From Leucobacter sp. UBA1945 (GTDB lineage Bacteria; Actinomycetota; Actinomycetes; Actinomycetales; Microbacteriaceae): a stretch of 6,947 nucleotides of DNA. The notes beneath the pieces are model-generated. The model worked only from the letters and a program-made list of their open reading frames with translations, did not search any database and was not told the DNA's origin. Positions 1 to 5,974 of this stretch are shown piece by piece. A program made the translations under genes and the position numbers. The DNA lies in contig DDEV01000074.1 in NCBI GenBank assembly GCA_002336855.1, positions 1 through 6,947 of the forward strand, written 5' to 3'. Each line of letters opens with the position of its first letter. The stretch's first letter is position 1.

Positions 1-997
1 GAGACCCGCCGAGGTGCACGGTCGGCGCGGCTGCGACCCGGCGGTCGGCCCACGGAATCGGCCCGTTGAGCACGAAGTCGACTTTGGTCGCTCCGTCGCC
101 GTAAGCGAAGCGCGTGAGCGCGCGCCGGTACCGGGCGGGCAGCACGCGCCCCGCGATATTCGCGAGGCCGCGCGCAGAGGTGTCGAAGAGCTTCACGTCG
201 AACGCGTCGAGCTCTCGCACGTCTTCGATCGGGTGATCGACGACGATCTGGCCACCGTGTGCCACGAGATCTGCGGCGAGCGCGTCGCTGATCGCGCGAC
301 TGCCGCCGATGGGCACGGGCCAGCCGGTCGCGTGCCCGAGCGCGCCGAGCACCACGCCGACACCGGCGGTGGCGAGGTTCGGCATGCGGCCGATGCTGTG
401 CGCCGCGACCCCGCTGAGGAGGGCTGGCGCGGCTGCCTCGCTGAACCTCGCGCCCCAGAGCGGCGTGCCCTGCTCGAGCGTGCGCAGCCCGGTAGCGAGC
501 GCGGCGATCGGGTCACGGGGAAGCCGCAGCATCGAGGGGCCGAGCGCGAAATCGACGACGCCCTCGAGGTGCCGCAGCAGCGGCCGGTAGAACCGGGCAT
601 AGGCGCCGCCGTCGCGGCCCAGCTCGCAGGCGGTACGGGCGAGATCACGGTAGGCGATCGCAGCGCGACCGACACCCCCATCGACCGCCCCGCCCGCGAC
701 GCCGTCGAGGGGGTTCGCATACGACGCGTCAGGCACCGCGAACTCTACGCGGCGCGTGAGCTCGAACTCCCTGAAGAACCCAGTTGCGAGCGCCATCGGG
801 TGAATCGCCGAGCACACGTCGTGCAGCACGCCGGGTTGCACGAGCTCAGTGGTGCGGGTGCCGCCACCGATCGTCTCTGCCGCCTCGAACACCGTGACGG
901 GAACGCCAGCGCGGGCGAGCGTCACGGCAGCGGCGAGGCCGTTCGGGCCAGCACCGATCACGGCCGTCGGCCGTGATCCTCGCCCCGAAGTGGTCAT
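1..997 (-). CDS. FAD/NAD(P)-dependent oxidoreductase, phytoene-dehydrogenase-like (N-terminal 332 residues, cut by the left edge)
   Basis: The reading frame has no stop before base 1, so only the N-terminal part is present. Residues 13-20 are VIGAGPNG, a Rossmann dinucleotide-binding loop. Hydrophobic VTVF then leads to Glu38, the expected ribose-binding acid, and IGGGTRT (43-49) follows as in the phytoene desaturase/COG1233 family. Further along come HPMALATGFF and the family-like GWPVPIGGSRAISDAL segment. Members are usually about 470-530 residues, so roughly a third is missing. Family members are FAD-dependent desaturases or oxidases of carotenoids and other lipids. No carotenoid gene lies beside it here, so the substrate is unknown. 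The ATG at 997 is chosen because the Rossmann fold starts about 12 residues later and a TAGGGT hexamer sits exactly 6 bases upstream. The AGGGTGAG around that hexamer could also act as a weak ribosome binding site. The gene is probably transcribed separately from the dehydrogenase operon upstream. Confidence 0.85.
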   Translation of the reverse strand, partial: MTTSGRGSRPTAVIGAGPNGLAAAVTLARAGVPVTVFEAAETIGGGTRTTELVQPGVLHDVCSAIHPMALATGFFREFELTRRVEFAVPDASYANPLDGVAGGAVDGGVGRAAIAYRDLARTACELGRDGGAYARFYRPLLRHLEGVVDFALGPSMLRLPRDPIAALATGLRTLEQGTPLWGARFSEAAAPALLSGVAAHSIGRMPNLATAGVGVVLGALGHATGWPVPIGGSRAISDALAADLVAHGGQIVVDHPIEDVRELDAFDVKLFDTSARGLANIAGRVLPARYRRALTRFAYGDGATKVDFVLNGPIPWADRRVAAAPTVHLGGS

Positions 998-1003
998 GTT
1001 CTC

Positions 1004-1009
1004 ACCCTA
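1004..1009 (-). promoter_or_regulatory. Candidate leaderless -10 hexamer (TAGGGT) of the oxidoreductase
   Basis: On the minus strand TAGGGT is followed by the six bases GAGAAC and then the ATG at 997. This is the spacing expected when transcription starts at the A of the start codon. It fits the TANNNT actinobacterial -10 consensus. I see no recognisable -35 element 16-19 bases upstream. The overlapping AGGGTGAG could instead serve as a ribosome binding site for a longer transcript. Confidence 0.45.
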
Positions 1010-1044
1010 CCGAACCCGCGTGCCCGGCCACCCGTCAGCGGAAC

Positions 1045-1113
1045 TCACGGAGGTCACCCGAAATCAAGGACGAACGTCGAGTACACGTCCGTAATTTCCG
1101 TGGTTCTCCGTGA
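1045..1113. repeat. Large imperfect inverted repeat, candidate operon terminator
   Basis: Arms 1045-1072 and 1086-1113 are complementary at 21 of 28 positions around a 13-base loop. The matches fall in three blocks: an outer perfect 8-mer TCACGGAG/CTCCGTGA, a middle GAAAT/ATTTC and an inner GGACG/CGTCC. The structure begins 35 bases past the E2 stop codon, where a terminator for the dehydrogenase operon would lie. On that (minus) strand no T-run follows, so it would be a U-less hairpin. On the plus strand TTTTT (1114-1118) follows directly. The right arm also carries TCCGT three times (1088, 1097, 1107), at 9- and 10-base steps, so a protein-binding role is an alternative. Confidence 0.5.
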
Positions 1114-1148
1114 TTTTTAGTGCAAGGGCAAGACCGAGACCCCCGCTA

Positions 1149-2498
1149 TCAGTCGAGCAGCAGCGCCGGCTCCTCGAGCACCGAGGCCACGTCTGCCACG
1201 AACTTCGACACGACGTCGCCGTCTACGACGCGGTGGTCGAACGAGCCGCCGACGGTCGTGACCCAGCGCGGCAGCACCTGACCCTCGACGACCCACGGCT
1301 TCTGCTTGATCGAGCCCATCGCGAGAATGGCGACCTCGTCGCGGTTCAGAATCGGGGTGCCGAAATCCATGCCGAACACACCGAAGTTCGTGATCGTGAT
1401 CGTGCCGTGCTGCATCTCAGCAGGCTGGGTGCGCCCGAGGCGCGCGGTCTCGGTGAGCTGCTGAATGGCCTCGGCGAGCTCGATCAGGCTGAGATCCTGA
1501 GCGTCCTTGATGTTCGGCACCACGAGCCCGCGCGGCGTCGCCGCGGCGATACCGAGGTTCACGTAGTTCTTCACGATGATCTCGTCGTCGGTCCACTGCG
1601 CGTTGACCTCGGGGTTGCGGCGCACCGCCCACAGCAGGGCCTTCGCGAAGATCAAGAGCGGCGACACCTTGACGCCCTCGAACTGGCTCGAGGTCTTGAG
1701 GCGCTTCACGAACTCCATGGTGCGGGTGGCGTCGACATCGACGAACACGCTCACGTGCGGGGCCGAGAACTTCGATGCGACCATGTTCTCGGCGATGACC
1801 TTGCGCACGCCCTTCACCGGGAAGCGGTGCTCGCGCTGCTCGAGCTCCTGCGGCTTCGAGGCCTCGCGGAACAGCCCGTCGCGGGCGGTCGCGCGCAGCA
1901 CGTCGTCGCGCAGAATCTCGCCACCGCGCCCAGTGCCGACGAGTTCGCGCAGGTCGACGCCGAGATCCTTTGCGAGCTTGCGAATCGGAGGCTTCGCGAC
2001 GACGCTCGCAGCGGGTGCGGCATCGGCTGCGTTCACAGCGGCATTCGAAGAGGATCGCACTCCCCCGCGCCTACGGCTCTTTGCGGGCGCGACGGTGCCG
2101 TAGCCGACGAGCACCGCGCCGCCCTCATCGGCGGGCAGCGAATCAGAGGCGCCGGTCGCGCCGAGGGGGCGATCCTCGCCCGAAGCCGAAGCAGCGTCGC
2201 CGGAACCGGAGCTACCGGCGCTACCGGTAGACGCGTCGCCGGCACCGGCCGCCCCGGCACCCGTGCGAATGCGCAGAATCGCCTCGCCGACCGGCACGGT
2301 CTGGCCGACCTCGGCGAGCAGCTCGGTCACAACGCCCTCGAATGGCGAGGGCAGCTCGACGAGCGACTTCGCGGTTTCGATCTCGCACACGACCTGGTTC
2401 AGTGCGACCTCATCGCCGGGCGCGACGAGCCAGTTCACGATCTCGGCCTCGGTCAAACCCTCGCCGACATCGGGGAGGGGAAAGGTCTCAACGCTCAT
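1149..2498 (-). CDS. Dihydrolipoamide acyltransferase, E2 component of a 2-oxoacid (probably branched-chain) dehydrogenase complex
   Basis: The 449-residue protein has the full E2 architecture. One N-terminal lipoyl domain (about 2-78) carries the lipoylation site ETAKS with Lys44. A flexible Ala/Gly/Ser-rich linker follows (about 79-165). A peripheral subunit-binding domain (about 167-203) contains PPIRKLAKDLGVDL and GTGRGGEILRDDV. The acyltransferase domain (about 225-449) ends with the catalytic motif DHRVVDG (His422, Asp426). It accepts the acyl group from E1 on the lipoyl arm and transfers it to CoA in the cytoplasm. It is the last gene of the E1 alpha-E1 beta-E2 operon, 54 bases after E1 beta. 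AGGAG about 7 bases before the ATG fixes the start. The operon type and the E1 partners favour a branched-chain complex (BkdC-like), but pyruvate or acetoin specificity cannot be excluded from sequence alone. Confidence 0.95.
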   Translation of the reverse strand: MSVETFPLPDVGEGLTEAEIVNWLVAPGDEVALNQVVCEIETAKSLVELPSPFEGVVTELLAEVGQTVPVGEAILRIRTGAGAAGAGDASTGSAGSSGSGDAASASGEDRPLGATGASDSLPADEGGAVLVGYGTVAPAKSRRRGGVRSSSNAAVNAADAAPAASVVAKPPIRKLAKDLGVDLRELVGTGRGGEILRDDVLRATARDGLFREASKPQELEQREHRFPVKGVRKVIAENMVASKFSAPHVSVFVDVDATRTMEFVKRLKTSSQFEGVKVSPLLIFAKALLWAVRRNPEVNAQWTDDEIIVKNYVNLGIAAATPRGLVVPNIKDAQDLSLIELAEAIQQLTETARLGRTQPAEMQHGTITITNFGVFGMDFGTPILNRDEVAILAMGSIKQKPWVVEGQVLPRWVTTVGGSFDHRVVDGDVVSKFVADVASVLEEPALLLD

Positions 2499-2552
2499 CT
2501 GTGTTCTCCTTTTGACTCTCGAAACTCGAAAGCCGGCCCGTTGGCCGTAAGT
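2499..2552 (-). promoter_or_regulatory. E1 beta-E2 intercistronic element: hairpin, tandem 7-mer and strong ribosome binding site
   Basis: Read on the minus strand, this gap holds a 5-bp GC hairpin CGGCC-AACG-GGCCG (plus coordinates 2534-2547). After it come two head-to-tail copies of TTTCGAG (2518-2531) and then AAAAGGAGAACACAG directly before the E2 ATG. The AGGAG is the clearest Shine-Dalgarno sequence in the window. The hairpin is too short and lacks a U-tract, so it is unlikely to terminate transcription. It could mildly affect the ratio of E2 to E1, which is an inference. Confidence 0.4.
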
Positions 2553-3557
2553 TTAGTAATCGAGGGCGCGATCGACGGCCTCGAGCACGCGATCGGCGTC
2601 AGGAAGGTAGACGCCCTCGAGTTTCGCCGGCGGGAAGGGCACGTCGAAGCCGCTGACGCGCAGCGGCGGGGCCTGCAGCGCGTAGAAGGCGCGCTCGGCG
2701 ACGGTTGCCGCGATTTCGCTGCCGACGCTCGCGTTGCCCTGCGCCTCTTGCGCGACCACCAGGCGACCGGTCTTCTGCACCGAAGTGAGGATCGGCTCGT
2801 AGTCGATGGGAGAGATGCTGCGCAGGTCGAGCACCTCGAGCGTGGTGCCCTCGGAAGCCGCGAGGTCGGCCGCCTGCAGCAGCGTCGTCACCATCGCGCC
2901 GAAGCCCACGACGGTGCAGTCGCTGCCCGCGCGCACGACGGCGGTGCGGTGCAGCGGGGCCGCCAGGGCGTGCGGGTCGACCTCGCCCTTCTGCCAGTAC
3001 TTCGCCTTCGGCTCCATGAAGATCACGGGGTCGTCTGACTTGATGGCCTGCTGAATCATCCAGTAGGCATCGTGCGCGTTCGAGGGTGCCACGACCCTCA
3101 GGCCAGCCGTGTGCGCGAAGTACGCCTCGGGGCTTTCCTGATGGTGCTCAACCGCGCCGATGTGACCGCCGTACGGCAGGCGAATCACGACGGGCATCGA
3201 CTGCTTGCCGTCGGTGCGGCTCGTCAGCTTCGCGAGCTGCGTCACGATCTGGTTGAACGCGGGGAAGACGAAGCCGTCGAATTGAATCTCGACGACCGGG
3301 CGGTAGCCCGCCATCGCGAGCCCGATCGCGCTGCCGACAATGCCAGCCTCGGCGAGCGGGGTGTCGATGACGCGGGCAGAACCGAAGTCGCGCTGCAGCC
3401 CGTCGGTCACGCGAAACACGCCACCGAGCGGGCCGATGTCTTCGCCCATCAGCACGACGCGCTCGTCGGCCGCCATCGCGGCCCGCAGACCGGCGTTGAT
3501 GGCCTTCGAGATCGGCAGCGACTGGCGCTCGGTCAGTGAAATGTGTGCCTCGCTCAT
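2553..3557 (-). CDS. 2-oxoacid dehydrogenase E1 component, beta subunit (probably branched-chain)
   Basis: The 334-residue protein matches the usual E1 beta length. It forms an alpha2beta2 thiamine-diphosphate enzyme with the upstream alpha subunit and decarboxylates a 2-oxoacid. Family signatures include GEDIGPLGGVFRVTDGL (38-54) and DTPLAEAGIVG (65-75), whose Glu70 corresponds to the glutamate contacting the cofactor aminopyrimidine. YGGHIGAVEHHQESPEAYFA (129-148) carries the conserved active-site histidine region. A C-terminal transketolase-like domain runs from about residue 205. HHQESPEAYF is closer to my memory of branched-chain than pyruvate enzymes. The ATG at 3557 is chosen because its ATGA overlaps the alpha-subunit stop, giving translational coupling. 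A start 15 codons upstream is possible in frame, but it would extend into the alpha gene with residues unlike the family. Confidence 0.93.
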   Translation of the reverse strand: MSEAHISLTERQSLPISKAINAGLRAAMAADERVVLMGEDIGPLGGVFRVTDGLQRDFGSARVIDTPLAEAGIVGSAIGLAMAGYRPVVEIQFDGFVFPAFNQIVTQLAKLTSRTDGKQSMPVVIRLPYGGHIGAVEHHQESPEAYFAHTAGLRVVAPSNAHDAYWMIQQAIKSDDPVIFMEPKAKYWQKGEVDPHALAAPLHRTAVVRAGSDCTVVGFGAMVTTLLQAADLAASEGTTLEVLDLRSISPIDYEPILTSVQKTGRLVVAQEAQGNASVGSEIAATVAERAFYALQAPPLRVSGFDVPFPPAKLEGVYLPDADRVLEAVDRALDY

Positions 3558-4705
3558 GCCTGGCCGCCCTCGTTCATTGCCGCCTCGTAGTCTTCGAGCC
3601 ACTCGCGCTGCGCATCCATCAGCGGGTGCGGTTCGCTGTAAACGTGCTCGAACATCGCGTCGTGACCAGGCTCGGGCATCGTCAGAATGCCCTCACGCGC
3701 GGTCTTCGCGATCTCGTCAGCCTGCTGCGCTGCCTCTTCGAAGAAGTCGTCGCCGACGCCGCGCTCGCGAAGGTAGCCTTCGAAGCGCACGATGGGGTCG
3801 CGCCTGCGCCAGCTCTCGAGTTCGTCGCTTTCGCGGTATCGAGTGGGATCATCGCTCGTCGTGTGCGCACCCATGCGGTACGTGAGCGCCTCGATGTATC
3901 CCGGGCCGTTCCCGGCGCGTGCTTCTGCGAGAAAGCGCTTCGCGACCGCGTAGCCCGCGAGCGGGTCGTTGCCGTCGATCTGCACGGCGCGCAGGCCGAA
4001 GCCGAGGGCGCGCCGATAGATCGGCGTGCGCGACTGGCGCGCGACAGGCACGGAGATGGCCCAGCTGTTGTTCTGCATGACGTGCAAGAGCGGCGACTGA
4101 AAGCTCGAGGCGAACACCATCGACTCGCTCACGTCGCCCTCGCTCGTGGTGCCGTCGCCGTAGAACACGATCGTGGCTCCCTCGGTCGGCACGCCAGCCT
4201 CGCCCGGGGCGAGCGAGTCGCTACCGGCCTTGCGCTTCGCGTCGAGCACCTGCCCCATCGCGAAGCCCGCCGCGTGCTGGGCCTGGCTGCCGAGCACGAG
4301 CGTGTAGAGGTGGCAGTTGCCGTTCGACGGGTCGGTCACGTCCCAGCCGCCGTGGGTCACACCGCGAAACTGGCCGGCGATGCCGACGAGGTCGACGCCT
4401 CGCACGTACGCCACCGTGTGCTCGCGGTAGGTCGGGAAGAGGTGATCCTCGGCCTGTGCCGCGTGCGCGATGCCGACTTGGCCGCCCTCTTGGCCGACGC
4501 TCGGTGCCCAGAGCGCGAGCTGGCCCTGACGCTGCAGGTGCGTGCACTCGGTGTCGAAGGCGCGCACGGCAGCCATGTCTCGGTACCACTGCTTGAGGTC
4601 GTCGAGGTCAAGGCCCTCGAGCTCGCCTTCGAACGCGGCTGCGGTCTCAGATGGAGCGTATCGGCCCTCGTCATCGAGAAAGCGGATCGGCTCGGGGTCG
4701 GTCAT
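3554..4705 (-). CDS. 2-oxoacid dehydrogenase E1 component, alpha subunit (probably branched-chain)
   Basis: This 383-residue protein is the first gene of the complex operon. It binds thiamine diphosphate and Mg2+ through the GDG-x26-NN motif: GDGTTSEGD starts at 183 and NNSWAIS at 212. LQRQGQLALWAPSVGQEGG (57-75) and HLFPTYREH (88-96) are typical substrate-channel and dimer segments. HTTSDDPTRYR (281-291) is the conserved active-site/phosphorylation-loop region. The stop overlaps the beta start by four bases. Neither possible start has a Shine-Dalgarno sequence. The ATG at 4705 begins MTDPEPIRFLDDEG, just ahead of recognisable family sequence. An in-frame GTG at 4735 (ten residues longer) sits 7 bases after a TACACT hexamer and may be the true leaderless start. 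The in-frame frame extending upstream to 5035 is antisense to the membrane-protein gene and not credible. Branched-chain (BkdA-like) assignment is likely, not proven. Confidence 0.93.
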   Translation of the reverse strand: MTDPEPIRFLDDEGRYAPSETAAAFEGELEGLDLDDLKQWYRDMAAVRAFDTECTHLQRQGQLALWAPSVGQEGGQVGIAHAAQAEDHLFPTYREHTVAYVRGVDLVGIAGQFRGVTHGGWDVTDPSNGNCHLYTLVLGSQAQHAAGFAMGQVLDAKRKAGSDSLAPGEAGVPTEGATIVFYGDGTTSEGDVSESMVFASSFQSPLLHVMQNNSWAISVPVARQSRTPIYRRALGFGLRAVQIDGNDPLAGYAVAKRFLAEARAGNGPGYIEALTYRMGAHTTSDDPTRYRESDELESWRRRDPIVRFEGYLRERGVGDDFFEEAAQQADEIAKTAREGILTMPEPGHDAMFEHVYSEPHPLMDAQREWLEDYEAAMNEGGQA

Positions 4706-4742
4706 ATCGACACCAAATGTTGTCGTTGCACTCACCCAGCCA

Positions 4743-4748
4743 AGTGTA
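4743..4748 (-). promoter_or_regulatory. Candidate -10 hexamer (TACACT) of the 2-oxoacid dehydrogenase operon
   Basis: On the minus strand TACACT matches TANNNT. It lies 7 bases before an in-frame GTG (4735) and 37 bases before the ATG (4705) of the E1 alpha gene. I see no convincing -35 box. With no ribosome binding site before either start, a leaderless transcript from near 4735 is the simplest reading, but this is inferred. Confidence 0.35.
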
Positions 4749-4795
4749 ACGAGCGGGTATGTTCGCATTCGGATATTCACGTCGTTCTCACGGAT

Positions 4796-4817
4796 TTGGC
4801 GCACCACTGCGAGCCAA
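4796..4817. promoter_or_regulatory. Imperfect palindrome in the divergent promoter region, possible operator
   Basis: TTGGC at 4796-4800 is mirrored by GCCAA at 4813-4817. Two further inner positions also match, so 7 of 11 half-site positions are symmetric. A second AGCCAA lies at 4738-4743, next to the candidate -10 of the dehydrogenase operon. The location between two divergently transcribed genes suits a regulator site, but short partial palindromes like this arise by chance. Confidence 0.2.
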
Positions 4818-4841
4818 CACCTGAACTTCAGCTTTGCTTGC

Positions 4842-4847
4842 AAGACT
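4842..4847 (+). promoter_or_regulatory. Candidate leaderless -10 element (AAGACT) of the membrane-protein gene
   Basis: AAGACT ends exactly 6 bases before the ATG at 4854 and keeps the two most conserved -10 positions, A at -11 and T at -7. The start has no Shine-Dalgarno sequence, as expected for a leaderless message. The first base departs from TANNNT and no -35 is clear. Confidence 0.3.
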
Positions 4848-4853
4848 GCGTGT

Positions 4854-5261
4854 ATGCGTACCGTGATTCGAGTTCTCGTCAGCGCCTTCGCGCTCTGGTT
4901 GACCACGCTCATCGTGGGCGGCAGCGGCGACAACGGCATCTGGATCGTGCCCATCGGCTCAGGCCAATACGACCACCTGATTACGCTGCTGCTCGTCGCG
5001 CTCGTCTTCGGGCTCGTCAACGGCACACTCGGCAAGGTCGTGCGAGTGGTTTCGATCCCGCTCTACATCTTGACGCTCGGTCTCTTCGGGCTGATCGTGA
5101 ACGGCTTTCTGCTCTGGGTCGTCGCGTGGCTCTCGGGCCTCGCCGGCTTCGGCCTCGCGATCGGCGGCTTCTGGTGGGGCGTGCTCGCCGCGCTCGTGCT
5201 GTCACTGCTCTCGGGCATCTTGAACGGCCTGCTCGGTACGAACAAGAAGCGGGATCGCTAG
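4854..5261 (+). CDS. Phage-holin-family-4 / YvlD-like integral membrane protein
   Basis: The 135-residue protein is almost entirely hydrophobic, with four predicted membrane segments. Roughly, these are 1-23 (MRTVIRVLVSAFALWLTTLI), 41-60 (LITLLLVALVFGLVNGTLG), 67-93 and 104-127. The central motif IPLYILTLGLFGLIVNG, preceded by a short basic stretch, is characteristic of the widespread Phage_holin_4_2/YvlD family. The length fits that family (about 110-130 residues). Despite the family name, most members are chromosomal inner-membrane proteins of unknown function, and no lysin or other phage gene is present here. The C-terminus is short and charged (NKKRDR). An in-frame extension upstream to 4542 is antisense to E1 alpha and was rejected. 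The ATG at 4854 starts directly with the first membrane helix and has a -10-like element 6 bases before it. It is divergent from the dehydrogenase operon. Confidence 0.88.
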   Translation: MRTVIRVLVSAFALWLTTLIVGGSGDNGIWIVPIGSGQYDHLITLLLVALVFGLVNGTLGKVVRVVSIPLYILTLGLFGLIVNGFLLWVVAWLSGLAGFGLAIGGFWWGVLAALVLSLLSGILNGLLGTNKKRDR

Positions 5262-5290
5262 CGGCCCACCCGCCGCGCCCCGCGCCCTGG

Positions 5291-5296
5291 CAGACT
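5291..5296 (+). promoter_or_regulatory. Candidate leaderless -10 element (CAGACT) of the phosphatase gene
   Basis: CAGACT ends 6 bases before the phosphatase ATG. It has the same position and the same AGACT core as the element before the membrane-protein gene 450 bases upstream. No Shine-Dalgarno sequence precedes this start. The first base deviates from TANNNT and there is no visible -35, so co-transcription from the upstream gene across the 41-base gap remains possible. Confidence 0.3.
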
Positions 5297-5302
5297 GGTG
5301 CC

Positions 5303-5791
5303 ATGCCTCAACCCCAGCCGCTTCGCATCAGTTTCGTCTGCACCGGCAACATCTGCCGCTCCCCCACGGGCGAGGTGATCTTTCGCGAACTCGCGGCCCG
5401 CGCCGGCGTCGGTGATCGCTTCGAAGTGATGTCGAGCGGCACCCACGGCTACCACGTCGGCGAGGGGGCCGATCCTCGCGCCATCGCAGCGTTGGCCGCG
5501 GCAGGGTACGACGGAAGCCACCACCGGGCCTCACAACTGAGCGAGCTCGAGGTGAACGAATACGACCTGCTCATTGCGTTGGATCGCGGCCACGAGGCAA
5601 TTCTGTTGAGTCGCGGCGTCGCGCCCGACCGCATCAGGTTGCTCACCGAGTTCGACCCCGAACGACCGAACGATCCGGATGTCTTCGACCCCTACTACTC
5701 AGACGCGCGGGCCTATGCAGAGGTGCTCGAGCAGATCGAGCGCAGCTGCGTGGCCCTACTGGCGCATCTGACCGCGAAGGAGCTGTCATGA
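5303..5791 (+). CDS. Low-molecular-weight protein tyrosine phosphatase
   Basis: The 162-residue protein has the P-loop signature CTGNICRSP near the N-terminus. Cys13 is the nucleophile and Arg19 completes CX5R. The general-acid aspartate lies in DVFDPYY near the C-terminus (Asp129, followed by Pro-Tyr-Tyr). MSSGTHGYHVGEGADPRA (43-60) is the usual second family segment, and length and order match the family. Such enzymes hydrolyse phosphotyrosine in cytoplasmic or secreted proteins; in bacteria they often act with tyrosine kinases in envelope or polysaccharide control. No kinase is visible nearby, so the target is unknown. The gene lies 41 bases after the membrane-protein gene. Its TGA overlaps the ATG of the next small gene (ATGA), suggesting those two are translated together. 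Arsenate reductase of the same fold is less likely given the DPYY acid loop. Confidence 0.93.
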   Translation: MPQPQPLRISFVCTGNICRSPTGEVIFRELAARAGVGDRFEVMSSGTHGYHVGEGADPRAIAALAAAGYDGSHHRASQLSELEVNEYDLLIALDRGHEAILLSRGVAPDRIRLLTEFDPERPNDPDVFDPYYSDARAYAEVLEQIERSCVALLAHLTAKELS

Positions 5792-5956
5792 GCGACAAGC
5801 CGAGTGTCTCGCCCCTCGTCTGGTTCGCCTATGCACTCTCGGCGCTCGGCGAGACGTTGGCCCGGCATGCTCGCCGTGCTTGTCACAGGGTTACTCGCGT
5901 TTGCGCTTCCCCTATTTCTACTCATCGCCTTGCTGTACTCCGCTACCCTGCGCTGA
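5788..5956 (+). CDS. Small membrane protein, apparently frameshifted, coupled to the phosphatase
   Basis: The ATG overlaps the phosphatase stop (ATGA). The first 25 codons (MSDKPSVSPLVWFAYALSAL then GETLA) show strong G/C at third positions. After GCC at 5860-5862 the same frame becomes Arg/Cys/His-rich with poor third-position GC and runs on to 5988, into the tail of the convergent lipoprotein gene. One base over, from 5864, the frame reads GMLAVLVTGLLAFALPLFLL, a clear membrane helix, and stops at 5956, 18 bases before the lipoprotein stop. Dropping one C from the CCC at 5861-5863 joins the halves into a 55-residue protein. I do not recognise the family. Options are a sequencing error, a real disabling indel, or less likely programmed +1 frameshifting. 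A separate short gene from ATG 5831 (41 residues) or ATG 5867 (29 residues) is also possible. If unshifted, the product is 66 residues (5788-5988). Confidence 0.55.
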
Positions 5957-5974
5957 GCCGCACCACCGCCGAGA

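Noticed and set aside
14..976. Plus-strand 320-residue open frame at the left edge
   Set aside because: It is antisense to the oxidoreductase, whose Rossmann motif and family sequence are unmistakable on the minus strand. The plus frame is a charged, low-complexity shadow.
2200..2275. GC-rich repetitive stretch inside E2 as a possible repeat element
   Set aside because: It encodes the Ala/Gly/Ser flexible linker between the lipoyl and subunit-binding domains, which explains the low complexity.
1110..3038. Plus-strand 642-residue open frame opposite E2 and E1 beta
   Set aside because: It is rich in Arg, His, Asp and Ala with no domain signature and lies antisense to two well-supported enzymes. 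Long antisense frames are expected in high-GC coding DNA.
4854..5261. Phage remnant suggested by the holin-family name
   Set aside because: Family-4/YvlD proteins are common chromosomal membrane proteins; no endolysin, integrase or other phage gene is present.
3536..5791. Plus-strand 751-residue open frame ending in the phosphatase
   Set aside because: Only the last 162 residues (from 5303) are real. The rest is antisense to E1 alpha or out of frame with the membrane protein.
5957..5974. Terminator between the convergent small membrane gene and lipoprotein
   Set aside because: The 18-base gap has no inverted repeat or T-tract that I can see.
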